Positions 6,454 through 13,896 of a stretch of 20,374 nt of DNA are shown piece by piece. Source of the stretch: Candidatus Omnitrophota bacterium (GTDB lineage: Bacteria; Omnitrophota; Gorgyraeia; Aquiviventales; Aquiviventaceae); assembly GCA_016206685.1 (NCBI GenBank), contig JACQRB010000064.1:1-20374 (forward strand), read 5' to 3'. Below the pieces are notes generated by a model. The model searched no databases. It had not been told where the DNA came from and was given only the letters and a program-made list of their open reading frames with translations. The translations under genes and the position numbers were made by a program. Position 1 is the first letter of the stretch; every line of letters begins with the position of its first letter.

Positions 6454-7746
6454 ATGCGGCTGCTGAAGTGGTTCTATCCTGGCATGCGGATCAAGCGGTG
6501 GGTGGCGTTGGCCGCCGCCGGCGTCCTCATGTTCGGGATGGGGTCGGCCCTCTTGACGGCGGAAGCGGGGTTATTGGTGCGGGCTGCGAGCCTGGTCATC
6601 CTTGGTGCCGGGCTCGTCGCGCTGATCACCGGCCTGGTCGGGACGGTGCGCTCCCTGCTCGACGTGGTGCTCCCCAGCTCCCAGCGCGACCTCGTTGATT
6701 TGGTCTTTCAACGCCGGCATCTGGAAAAAGGCCCGCGGATCGTCGCCATCGGCGGCGGAACGGGGCTCTCGACCCTCCTCCAGGGGTTGAAAGCCTACAC
6801 GACAAACATCACGGCCGTCGTCACCGTCGCGGACGACGGCGGAAGTTCGGGCCGTCTGCGCGAAGAGTTTGGCATCCTCCCCCCCGGCGACATTCGCAAC
6901 TGCCTGGTGGCCCTGGCGGACACGGGGCCGTTGATGCAGCAGCTCTTCCAGTATCGCTTTGCCGAAAACTCGGCGTTGCAAGGCCACAGCTTCGGCAACC
7001 TCTTCTTGACGGCCATGACGAAAATCACCGGCGATTTTGAACGAGCCATCCAGGCCTCCAGCCAGGTGCTGGCGATTCGGGGTCGGGTCGTGCCCGCCAC
7101 GCGCGAGAAGGTCCGATTGATGGCTGAGCACGATGATGGCAGCGTGACGATCGGGGAATCGCGCATTTCGAAGGCCTCGTTGCCGGTCCGGCGCCTCTAT
7201 CTTGACCCGGCGCATACGCTCCCCACCCAGGGAGCGCTGGACGCCATTCGGGAAGCCGACGCCATCGTGCTGGGGCCCGGGTCGCTCTACACCAGCATCA
7301 TTCCCAACTTGCTGGTTGACGGGATGGTGGAGGCCATTGTGCAGTCGCAAGCCTTGAAGATCTACATCTGCAACGTCATGACCCAGTTTCGTGAAACGGA
7401 CCGATTTACGGCCAGCGATCATGCGCGGGCCTTGGTCACGCATACCAGCCCGGGGATTTTCCAGGTGTGCATCGTCAACACCAAACCCGTGCCGCCTGAT
7501 CTCCTGGAGAAATACCGGACGGAACACGCCTTTCCGGTTGAGCCGGATATGGAGCGGATCCGCGCGTTGGGCGCTCAGGTGGTGGCCGCGGAGGTGATCA
7601 GCACGCAGAACTATGTCCGCCACGATGCCGATCGGCTGGCGCGGCTGATCATCCATCTCACCGTGGGAACGCGGCGCGCCTCGGGCGCATCCGGCTCTGC
7701 GGCGGCGCCAGGGTCCTCGCCCCCGTCCGCCGGGGTGACCGGATGA
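6454..7746 (+). CDS. yvcK: YvcK/CofD-like gluconeogenesis factor with N-terminal membrane segments
   Basis: This encodes 430 residues. Two hydrophobic segments (about residues 15-38 and 44-66) precede the YvcK core, which begins IVAIGGGTGLSTLLQGLK (GGGTGLS at 100-106). It continues VTVADDGGSSGRLREEFG and PPGDIRNCLVALAD, the conserved nucleotide-sugar-binding signature of the family. ADAIVLGPGSLYTSIIPNLLV and ICNVMTQ are further family blocks. YvcK proteins bind UDP-sugars and are needed for cell-envelope homeostasis or growth on gluconeogenic carbon; no catalytic activity is firmly known. The membrane-anchored long form differs from the soluble Bacillus protein. AAGAGG lies 12 bases upstream. 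The last 25 or so residues are low-complexity (Ala/Ser/Gly/Pro). The stop codon is in ATGA (7743-7746) at the edge of a palindromic element. Confidence 0.9.
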   Translation: MRLLKWFYPGMRIKRWVALAAAGVLMFGMGSALLTAEAGLLVRAASLVILGAGLVALITGLVGTVRSLLDVVLPSSQRDLVDLVFQRRHLEKGPRIVAIGGGTGLSTLLQGLKAYTTNITAVVTVADDGGSSGRLREEFGILPPGDIRNCLVALADTGPLMQQLFQYRFAENSALQGHSFGNLFLTAMTKITGDFERAIQASSQVLAIRGRVVPATREKVRLMAEHDDGSVTIGESRISKASLPVRRLYLDPAHTLPTQGALDAIREADAIVLGPGSLYTSIIPNLLVDGMVEAIVQSQALKIYICNVMTQFRETDRFTASDHARALVTHTSPGIFQVCIVNTKPVPPDLLEKYRTEHAFPVEPDMERIRALGAQVVAAEVISTQNYVRHDADRLARLIIHLTVGTRRASGASGSAAAPGSSPPSAGVTG

Positions 7747-7850
7747 TCCCCCCACCTGCTGGGCTTCGCCAAGTTGAGATTGAACTACCGGAGGCGAAAC
7801 GTCCCCGCCGTCGGCGGGGACGGCCTTCGGCCAACCAGCAGGTGGGGGGA
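7747..7850. repeat. Cloverleaf palindromic element copy B between yvcK and the GH57 gene
   Basis: Perfect 16-bp terminal inverted repeats are TCCCCCCACCTGCTGG (7747-7762) and CCAGCAGGTGGGGGGA (7835-7850). Between them lie three hairpins: TTCGCC/GGCGAA (7765-7770 with 7793-7798, enclosing AGTT/AACT), GTCCCCGCC/GGCGGGGAC (7801-7821, loop GTC) and GGCC/GGCC (7822-7832, loop TTC). It is flanked by ATGA on each side (7743-7746, the yvcK stop; 7850-7853, the GH57 start). Removing one 107-bp period recreates an ATGA stop/start overlap. There is no T-run, so it is not an ordinary terminator. Its close relative is at 13796-13896. Confidence 0.9.
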
Positions 7851-9853
7851 TGAGCGCTCCTGCGGTGTCGCTCTTGATGGCGATCCATTGCCATCAGCCG
7901 GTGGGCAATTTCGGTTTTGTCTTCGAGGAGGCGTTTCGCAACGCCTATGAGCCGTTCCTGGCGACCCTCGAGCGGCACCCCGCCATCCGCGTGAGCCTGC
8001 ACTACAGCGGGAGCCTCCTCGATTGGCTGCTGGACCATCAGCCCGGATTTCTGGATCGGATCCGGCGGCTCGTGGCGCAAGGTCAAGTGGAGCTGTTGGC
8101 GGCAGGCTACTATGAGCCGATTCTCCCGCTGATCCCGGAAGCGGACCGTCAAGGACAACTGGCCCTCATGCGCCGGACGCTCCGGCGGCGGTTTGGGTGC
8201 GACGCCACGGGCCTGTGGCTGACCGAACGGGTCTGGGAGCCGGAGCTTCCGCGCACGCTGGCACACGCGGGGATCCGTTACACCATGCTCGATGTGAATC
8301 AATTTCAGCCCATCCGCGCCCTCTTGCCGGCCCACCTGCAGGTCCACGATGAGCAGGGATGGGATCTCTTGGGGTGTTACGTCACGGAGTATGCGGGCGA
8401 GGCGATGACGCTCTTCCCGGCGTCCCAACGGCTGCGCTACTGGATGCCGTTTCAGGAGGGGGCCCGCACGGTCGAATTCTTGAAACGGCTCGTGCGGCAG
8501 GAGCCGGTGGCGATCACCTTTGCGGATGACGGCGAGAAGTTCGGGTTGTGGCCGAAGACCCACGCCTGGGTCTACGAAGAGGGATGGCTGGAGCAGTTCT
8601 TTTGCGCCGTTGAGCGCGAGGCCTCGTGGCTGACCACGACGACCTTCTCAGATTACCTGAACGCCGTGGGCTCGAGCGGCCGGGTCTACCTGCCCTGCGG
8701 CAGCTACGAGGAGATGCTGGAGTGGTCCGGGGGGTATTTCCGCAACTTCTTCGTCAGATACCCGGAAGCCAACGCCATGCATCAGAGGATGCTCGCCGTC
8801 AGCCGTGCCCTACAAGGAGCGGCGAGTGAAAAGCGAAAAGCCGGCCTGGCGCAGGCTCAACGGGAATTGTACATGGCGCAGTGCAACTGCGCGTACTGGC
8901 ACGGGGTCTTTGGAGGGTTGTACCTGGCGCACTTGCGTCGGGCCGTCTACCAGCATCTGCTCGGGGCCGAGCGCGCCCTCGCGCAGGCGGTTGGCCGCCG
9001 GGCCTGGCGTGAGCACGTTGACGTGGACGGTGATGGGCGGCCCGAGGCGATCCTGCGCAGTCACGCGCTGAGGGTCGTGGTCGATCCTCAGGACGATGGG
9101 ACGGTCACCGAGCTTGACTTCTATCCCAAGACCGTCAATCTGCTCGATACGTTGAGCCGTCGCTACGAACCCTACCATGAGCATCTCAAGGCCACGCGCT
9201 CGGCTGCGGCTTCGGGCGAGCGGCAAGCGCCGGCGAGCATTCATGAATTGGTGAAGGTCAAGGAGCCGGGGCTTGAGACCGCCCTGGTGTACGATGATCA
9301 TCGCCGGAGCAGTTTCCGCGACTACGCCCTTGCCGTGATGCCGCGGCTGGAGGACCTGCTCCACTGCGCGTGGGGGGAGCAACGGTTGTGGTCGAGCGGG
9401 GCATGGGACGTGCAGCCGGCTTCGGGGGGACGCAGGGCCGTGGATCGCAGCGCCATCGTCTTGAGCCGCCGAATCCACGACGGACGCTTGCGAAAGACCG
9501 TCGCCGTCTGGCGCAAGGAACCGCGGCTGGCGTTCGGCTACCAGATTGTGGATGTGGCGGTGCCTGTCGTCGGCCTTGAGTTTAACCTGAGCCTTCGGGA
9601 TGCGCGATGGCTTGCGCCCACCTGGCACGAGGAGCTGGAGGAGTGCCAGGTGCAGGACCCTTCGCAGGGAGTCGGGGTGAGGATCCGGCTTGACCCGGCA
9701 GGGACGGTGGCGATGTTTCCCATCGAGACCGTGTCCGAATCCGAGCAGGGCCTGGAGCGCACCTTTCAGGGGTTGGCCTTCGTCGCGCTCTGGCCGACCC
9801 ATGGAGCCCGGCGCTGGGCCGGCACGGTCGAGTGGACGGTGGAGGCGCTCTAG
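7850..9853 (+). CDS. GH57 alpha-amylase / 4-alpha-glucanotransferase
   Basis: This encodes 667 residues, close to the length of the Thermococcus litoralis 4-alpha-glucanotransferase group. The GH57 regions are all visible: HCHQP (13-17), GQVELLAAGYYEPI (78-91), WLTERVWEPEL (123-133, with the nucleophile-type glutamate E126), and TFADDGEKFG (223-232, with the acid/base-type aspartate at D226/D227). The C-terminal 270 or so residues form the beta-rich domain (DUF1925/DUF1926-like) that accompanies this subfamily. It should cleave or transfer alpha-1,4-glucan chains, probably acting on cytoplasmic glycogen or maltodextrin, since no signal peptide is seen. ATG 7850 begins at the right end of the palindromic element, and the GGTGGGGGG just before it is the only Shine-Dalgarno-like sequence. 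HPr follows after 3 bases. Confidence 0.92.
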   Translation: MSAPAVSLLMAIHCHQPVGNFGFVFEEAFRNAYEPFLATLERHPAIRVSLHYSGSLLDWLLDHQPGFLDRIRRLVAQGQVELLAAGYYEPILPLIPEADRQGQLALMRRTLRRRFGCDATGLWLTERVWEPELPRTLAHAGIRYTMLDVNQFQPIRALLPAHLQVHDEQGWDLLGCYVTEYAGEAMTLFPASQRLRYWMPFQEGARTVEFLKRLVRQEPVAITFADDGEKFGLWPKTHAWVYEEGWLEQFFCAVEREASWLTTTTFSDYLNAVGSSGRVYLPCGSYEEMLEWSGGYFRNFFVRYPEANAMHQRMLAVSRALQGAASEKRKAGLAQAQRELYMAQCNCAYWHGVFGGLYLAHLRRAVYQHLLGAERALAQAVGRRAWREHVDVDGDGRPEAILRSHALRVVVDPQDDGTVTELDFYPKTVNLLDTLSRRYEPYHEHLKATRSAAASGERQAPASIHELVKVKEPGLETALVYDDHRRSSFRDYALAVMPRLEDLLHCAWGEQRLWSSGAWDVQPASGGRRAVDRSAIVLSRRIHDGRLRKTVAVWRKEPRLAFGYQIVDVAVPVVGLEFNLSLRDARWLAPTWHEELEECQVQDPSQGVGVRIRLDPAGTVAMFPIETVSESEQGLERTFQGLAFVALWPTHGARRWAGTVEWTVEAL

Positions 9854-9856
9854 GCC

Positions 9857-10132
9857 ATGTCAACGGCGCATCGGACCGTCACCGTCATCCATCGGCAGGG
9901 CCTGCATGCCCGTCCGGCGGCGCTCTTCGTCCAGTTGGCGAACCGGTTCGCCAGCCGCGTGACGGTGCGCAAAGGCCGCAAGAACGTGGATGGGAAGTCG
10001 ATTATGGGATTGCTGACCCTGGCGGCCAAGCAAGGGTCGCGCATCTCCATTGTGGTGGATGGTCCCGATGCTCATGAGGCGCTGGTCCAGCTGTGCCGGC
10101 TGGTGACCGAGCCATTGGAGGCGGGGGGATGA
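9857..10132 (+). CDS. ptsH: Phosphocarrier protein HPr
   Basis: This encodes 91 residues. GLHARPAA carries the catalytic H17 that takes phosphate from enzyme I. KSIMGLLTLAAKQG contains S48 at the position of the HPr-kinase regulatory serine (Ser46) of other bacteria, and the surrounding sequence is well preserved. HPr would relay phosphate to the EIIA at 5958 and possibly regulate through Ser phosphorylation; no HPr kinase is in the window. GGAGG lies about 13 bases upstream, within the end of the GH57 gene. The stop overlaps the enzyme I start as ATGA at 10129-10132, an uninterrupted example of the junction found split by repeats elsewhere. Confidence 0.95.
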   Translation: MSTAHRTVTVIHRQGLHARPAALFVQLANRFASRVTVRKGRKNVDGKSIMGLLTLAAKQGSRISIVVDGPDAHEALVQLCRLVTEPLEAGG

Positions 10133-11871
10133 TCGTGCTTCGGGGAATTCCCGCGTCCGCCGGGGTGGCGATCGGCAAGGTCCTCCTCTTTGACAGCGAG
10201 GATCTGCTGGTCCCCCATCGGACGATCACGGAGGATCAAATTCCTTACGAGGTGCTCCGCTTCGAGGAGGCGCTCATCCAGACGCGGCATCAGATCCTGA
10301 AGATTCAAAAACGGCTGGCCGATGAGCTGGGGCAGGAGCACGCCGAGATCTTCAACGCGCATCTGTTGGTGTTGGAAGATCAGACGCTTCGGGAAGAGAT
10401 CCTCACGGGGCTGAAGACGCAACGCTTGAACGTCGAGATGATGTTCAACGAGGTCATCCGGCGCCACCTGCGGGCGTTTTCCAGAACGGAAGACGAATAT
10501 CTGCGCGAGCGCACCGCCGACATTGAGGACGTGCGCAAGCGGGTGCTGCGCAACCTCCTCGGCCGGCATGCGGACGTCTTGGGGCAGCTCGACGAACCGG
10601 TGGTGGTGGTGGCCCATTCGCTCTCGCCGTCCGAGACGGCGCAGATGCACAAGCGCCACGTCTTGGCGTTCATCACCGACATCGGCGGACGGACCGGGCA
10701 TACGGCCATCATGGCCAAGTCGTTGGAGATCCCTGCCGTCGTCGGGGTGGAGGTGGCGACCAAGCGGATCAAGAAAGACGACCTGGTGATCGTGGATGGC
10801 ACGCACGGCGAGGTGATCGTCGAGCCGGACGCCGACACGATCCGCCGTTATGAGGTCGAGCAGCGGCGCAACCAAGAGATCAGCCGGCAGCTGCTGCAGG
10901 TGAAGGACCTGCCTGCGCAGACGCTGGATCAGCACCGGGTCGTCCTGTCGGCCAACATCGAGCTCCCGGACGAGATGCCGTCCGTGGTGGCGCATGGGGC
11001 CGAAGGCGTCGGGCTCTACCGAACCGAGTTTTTCTACCTCAATCGAACAGATCTGCCCACCGAAGAAGAGCAGTTCCAGGCGTACAAGTCCGCCGCCGAA
11101 GCGCTCAAGCCAAGCCCCGTGATCATCCGGACGGTGGACTTGGGCGGGGATAAGTTTTTCTCCCCGTTGGACCTGCCCTCGGAGATGAACCCCTTCATGG
11201 GGTGGCGGGCGATCCGGTTCAGTTTGGCTCGGCCCGATATCTTTCGGATGCAGTTGCGGGCCATCCTCCGGGCCAGCCCATACGGCAATCTCAAGCTCAT
11301 GTATCCGATGATCTCAGGGTTGCCGGAATTGCAGCGGGCGAACGAGATTCTCCAGGAAGTCCGGGAAGAGCTCCGGCGGGACGGCCTGCCCTTTGCCGAG
11401 CCGCTGCAGGTCGGGGCCATGATCGAGGTCCCGTCAGCCGCGCTGACCTGCGATCTGCTGGCCAAGGAAGTCCAGTTCTTTTCGATCGGGACGAATGATC
11501 TCATCCAGTACGCCCTGGCGGTTGACCGGGTGAACGAGAAGATCGCCTACCTCTACGAACCCACGCATCCAGGGGTGTTGCGCCTCGTCAAGCACATCAT
11601 CGAGGCGGGACACGCGGCCGGATTGTGGGTGGGCATGTGCGGGGAAATGGCGGGAGAGCCCGCGCTGGCGTTGTGGCTCTTGGGGATGGGGCTGGATGAG
11701 TTTTCGGTGTCCCCGGTTCAGGTGCCCGTGATCAAGAAAATCATTCGAGCGGTCGAACATCGAACCGCGCAGGCCATCGCGCAGGAAGCGCTCGCGCTTC
11801 CGACGGGCAAAGAGGTGGAGGATTTCCTGACCGCCCACCTGCGACGGCTCGTGCCGGAGTTCGCCGAGTAG
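10129..11871 (+). CDS. ptsI: PTS enzyme I (PEP:protein phosphotransferase)
   Basis: This encodes 580 residues, full length for the housekeeping form, with no extra GAF domain of the PtsP type. The N-terminal region holds the HPr-binding helices. The phospho-accepting histidine is H191 in GGRTGHTAIMAKS. The PEP-binding barrel carries GVGLYRTEF, GTNDLIQY (454-461) and the catalytic cysteine C504 in GMCGEMAGEP. It uses PEP to phosphorylate HPr. ATG 10129 is chosen because IVLRGIPASAGVAIGK is the family N-terminus and the ATG overlaps the HPr stop by 4 bases; upstream in-frame ATGs lie within ptsH. With HPr and EIIA but no sugar permease, the set looks like a regulatory PTS. Confidence 0.96.
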   Translation: MIVLRGIPASAGVAIGKVLLFDSEDLLVPHRTITEDQIPYEVLRFEEALIQTRHQILKIQKRLADELGQEHAEIFNAHLLVLEDQTLREEILTGLKTQRLNVEMMFNEVIRRHLRAFSRTEDEYLRERTADIEDVRKRVLRNLLGRHADVLGQLDEPVVVVAHSLSPSETAQMHKRHVLAFITDIGGRTGHTAIMAKSLEIPAVVGVEVATKRIKKDDLVIVDGTHGEVIVEPDADTIRRYEVEQRRNQEISRQLLQVKDLPAQTLDQHRVVLSANIELPDEMPSVVAHGAEGVGLYRTEFFYLNRTDLPTEEEQFQAYKSAAEALKPSPVIIRTVDLGGDKFFSPLDLPSEMNPFMGWRAIRFSLARPDIFRMQLRAILRASPYGNLKLMYPMISGLPELQRANEILQEVREELRRDGLPFAEPLQVGAMIEVPSAALTCDLLAKEVQFFSIGTNDLIQYALAVDRVNEKIAYLYEPTHPGVLRLVKHIIEAGHAAGLWVGMCGEMAGEPALALWLLGMGLDEFSVSPVQVPVIKKIIRAVEHRTAQAIAQEALALPTGKEVEDFLTAHLRRLVPEFAE

Positions 11872-11878
11872 CCGGCCG

Positions 11879-12646
11879 ATGGCCTCTGCTCTGAGCGTCG
11901 TGCTCCTGGCGGGCGGTTACGGGACGCGGTTGCATCCTCTGACGAAGGCGTGCCCCAAAGCGCTCTTGCCGCTTGGCGATGGTGAGCAGCTTGTCCTCGA
12001 TTGGATCTGGGCGGGCGTCCAGGCGATTCCGGAGCTGACGGGCGCCGTGCTCGTCAGCAACCATCGGTTCGCGGAGCAGTTTGCGCGTTGGCGGCGGCAA
12101 CGACGGGCGTCCCTGGAGGTGGTGGATGACGGCACCTCAAGTCCGGAGGCCCGTCTTGGGGCGATGCGCGATCTGCTCGTCGCCCTGGCCCGCGTGGGAG
12201 CTGAGGATGACGTGCTGGTGCTGGGGACCGATAATCTGTTCACGTGGTCGTTGGCTGAGTTTGTGGAATTCGGCAAGAGCCGGCGCCCCAACGCGAGTGT
12301 GGCCTTGCGCCTGGCGGCCTCGGTGGAGCAGGCCAGGCAATGCGGCGTGGTCGAGCAGGATCGCGAAGGCCGCCTGGTGCGTTGCGTGGAAAAGCCCGCC
12401 CAGCCGCCGTCCTTGACAGTCAGCCTGTGTGTGTACTATATTCCAGCTTCTTGCCGTCACCGGGTGGAGGAGTTCGTGCGCGCCGGGGGCAACGCGGATG
12501 CCCCGGGGTACTTCCTGGAGTGGCTCGTGAAGCAAGAGCGGGTCTATGGGTGGATGACGGCCGGGGAGTGGTGCGACATCGGCTCCCTGGAGACCTATCA
12601 TGCCGTGGCGGCGCATTGGCATGAATTCATCAAGAAGGAGGAGTAG
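11879..12646 (+). CDS. Sugar-phosphate nucleotidyltransferase family protein
   Basis: This encodes 255 residues with a GT-A-like nucleotidyltransferase fold. The signature LLAGGYGTRLHPLTKACPKA (10-28) is the NTP-binding loop with the catalytic Arg (R17) and Lys (K27). GTDNLF is the metal-binding DxN-type motif, and VEKP and GEWCDIGSLETYH are the later sugar-binding blocks. It would join a sugar-1-phosphate to an NTP to make an NDP-sugar, as RfbA or ManC/HddC-type proteins do; the sugar and base cannot be assigned. It lacks the left-handed beta-helix acyltransferase domain of GlmU. It starts 7 bases after ptsI and ends 3 bases before metK, so it is part of the same operon. A strong intragenic promoter lies inside it. 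Confidence 0.85.
   Translation: MASALSVVLLAGGYGTRLHPLTKACPKALLPLGDGEQLVLDWIWAGVQAIPELTGAVLVSNHRFAEQFARWRRQRRASLEVVDDGTSSPEARLGAMRDLLVALARVGAEDDVLVLGTDNLFTWSLAEFVEFGKSRRPNASVALRLAASVEQARQCGVVEQDREGRLVRCVEKPAQPPSLTVSLCVYYIPASCRHRVEEFVRAGGNADAPGYFLEWLVKQERVYGWMTAGEWCDIGSLETYHAVAAHWHEFIKKEE
12413..12442 (+). promoter_or_regulatory. Intragenic sigma70-type promoter for metK-ahcY
   Basis: TTGACA (12413-12418), a perfect -35, is followed after 18 bases by TATATT (12437-12442). The alternative -10 TACTAT at 12434 has only a 15-base spacer. The AT-rich patch stands out in a very GC-rich gene and encodes an unremarkable SLTVSLCVYYIP. Transcription would begin near 12449 and run about 200 bases before metK. 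Confidence 0.5.
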
Positions 12647-12649
12647 GAC

Positions 12650-13795
12650 ATGCGCAAATGGCTCTTCACCTCTGAGTCGGTGACGGAAGGGCATCCGGAC
12701 AAGATCGCCGATCAGGTCTCTGATGCGGTCCTCGATGCGATCATGGAGAAGGACCCCAACGGCCGCGTGGCGTGCGAGACCCTCGTGACGACCGGGCTGG
12801 TGTTCGTGGCCGGGGAGATCACGACCTCCTGTTATATCGAGATCCCCCAGATCGTGCGCGAGACCATTCGGCACATCGGCTACGTCGAGCCGGAGCACGG
12901 CTTTGCGTACAAAACCTGCGGCGTCAGCACGTCAATCCAATCGCAATCGCCGGACATCGCCTTGGGAGTGGACCGCGGAGGGGCGGGGGATCAGGGCATG
13001 ATGTTCGGCTATGCGAGCCACGAGACGCCGGAGTTGATGCCCCTGCCGATCATGCTGGCCCACCAGCTGGCCCAGAGGCTGGCGCAGGTGCGCAAGCAAC
13101 GAGTGGTGGACTACCTGCGCCCGGACGGCAAGACCCAGGTGACCGTGGAATACCACGATGGTCATGTGGCGAGGGTGGAAGCGGTCATCGTCAGCGCCCA
13201 TCACAAGACGGGCGTCCCGCTCTCGCGGATCCGTGCAGACATGAAGCGATGCGTGATCGAGCCGGTGATCCCCAAGCAGTGGCTGGACCGCCGCACGAAC
13301 ATCTTCGTCAACCCGACCGGCAAATTTGAAGTCGGCGGGCCGATGAGCGATACCGGGTTGACCGGGCGCAAGATCGTCATGGATACCTACGGGGGCGTGA
13401 TCGGGCACGGGGGCGGGGCCTTTTCCGGCAAGGATCCCACCAAAGTGGACCGATCGGCCGCCTACATGGCCCGTTACATCGCCAAAAACCTGGTGGCGGC
13501 GGGCGTGGCGGACCGCTGCGAGATCCAATTGGCCTATGCCATTGGGATCGCCGAGCCCGTGTCCATCATGGTCAACACGTATGGGACCGGCAAGTTGCCC
13601 GACCAGCAGCTCATCAAGCTCATTCGAGAGGTGTTTGACCTGACGCCACTGGGCATCATTCGCGCGCTCAAGCTGCGGCGGCCGATCTATCTCAAGACGG
13701 CCGCGTACGGTCACTTCGGTCGCAGCGATGATGGGTTCACGTGGGAGGAGCTGGACCGGGTGAACGACATCAAACGAGCCGCCAGGAACCGATGA
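12650..13795 (+). CDS. metK: S-adenosylmethionine synthase
   Basis: This encodes 381 residues, the normal bacterial MAT length. FTSESVTEGHPDKIADQVSDA supplies the ATP-binding H15 and D17. GAGDQGMMFGYAS is the signature I hexapeptide block, and GGGAFSGKDPTKVDRSAAY is signature II, with the phosphate-binding lysines. The C-terminus reads HFGRSDDGFTWEELD. It makes SAM from methionine and ATP. AAGGAGG lies about 10 bases before ATG 12650, the best Shine-Dalgarno in the operon. It is followed by ahcY, pairing synthesis of SAM with removal of its by-product. The stop TGA lies in ATGA (13792-13795) at the edge of the second cloverleaf element. Confidence 0.97.
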   Translation: MRKWLFTSESVTEGHPDKIADQVSDAVLDAIMEKDPNGRVACETLVTTGLVFVAGEITTSCYIEIPQIVRETIRHIGYVEPEHGFAYKTCGVSTSIQSQSPDIALGVDRGGAGDQGMMFGYASHETPELMPLPIMLAHQLAQRLAQVRKQRVVDYLRPDGKTQVTVEYHDGHVARVEAVIVSAHHKTGVPLSRIRADMKRCVIEPVIPKQWLDRRTNIFVNPTGKFEVGGPMSDTGLTGRKIVMDTYGGVIGHGGGAFSGKDPTKVDRSAAYMARYIAKNLVAAGVADRCEIQLAYAIGIAEPVSIMVNTYGTGKLPDQQLIKLIREVFDLTPLGIIRALKLRRPIYLKTAAYGHFGRSDDGFTWEELDRVNDIKRAARNR

Positions 13796-13896
13796 TCCCC
13801 CCACCTGCTGGGTTTCGCCAAGTTGAGATTGAACTGCCGGAGGCGAAACGTCCCGCGATAGCGGGACGGCCTACGGCCATCCAGCAGGTGGGGGGA
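13796..13896. repeat. Cloverleaf palindromic element copy C between metK and ahcY
   Basis: The terminal inverted repeats are identical to copy B: TCCCCCCACCTGCTGG (13796-13811) and CCAGCAGGTGGGGGGA (13881-13896). Hairpin 1 is GTTTCGCC/GGCGAAAC (13812-13819 with 13842-13849), hairpin 2 is GTCCCGC/GCGGGAC (13850-13867, loop GATA) and hairpin 3 is GGCC/GGCC (13868-13878, loop TAC). Hairpin 2 differs from copy B on both sides (9 bp there, 7 bp here) while staying fully paired, and accounts for the whole 3-bp length difference. ATGA flanks both ends (13792-13795, the metK stop; 13896-13899, the ahcY start), a period of 104 bp. Confidence 0.9.

Noticed and set aside
7747..7850. Integron attC-like recombination site or gene cassette junction
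   Set aside because: The structure is palindromic, but I see no RYYYAAC/GTTRRRY core sites and no integrase. The flanking genes are housekeeping genes in one operon, not cassettes.
7747..7850. Rho-independent terminator after yvcK
   Set aside because: No T-run follows; the stem runs directly into the next start codon, and the same element repeats at another within-operon junction.
8810..9802. Long open frame antisense to the GH57 gene
   Set aside because: This is a high-GC shadow of the GH57 coding strand; no start signal or family motifs are seen.
13796..13896. tRNA-like gene, given the cloverleaf fold
   Set aside because: The outer stem is 16 bp, there is no T-loop consensus, no plausible anticodon loop and no conserved D-arm. 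The likeness is only in the number of arms.
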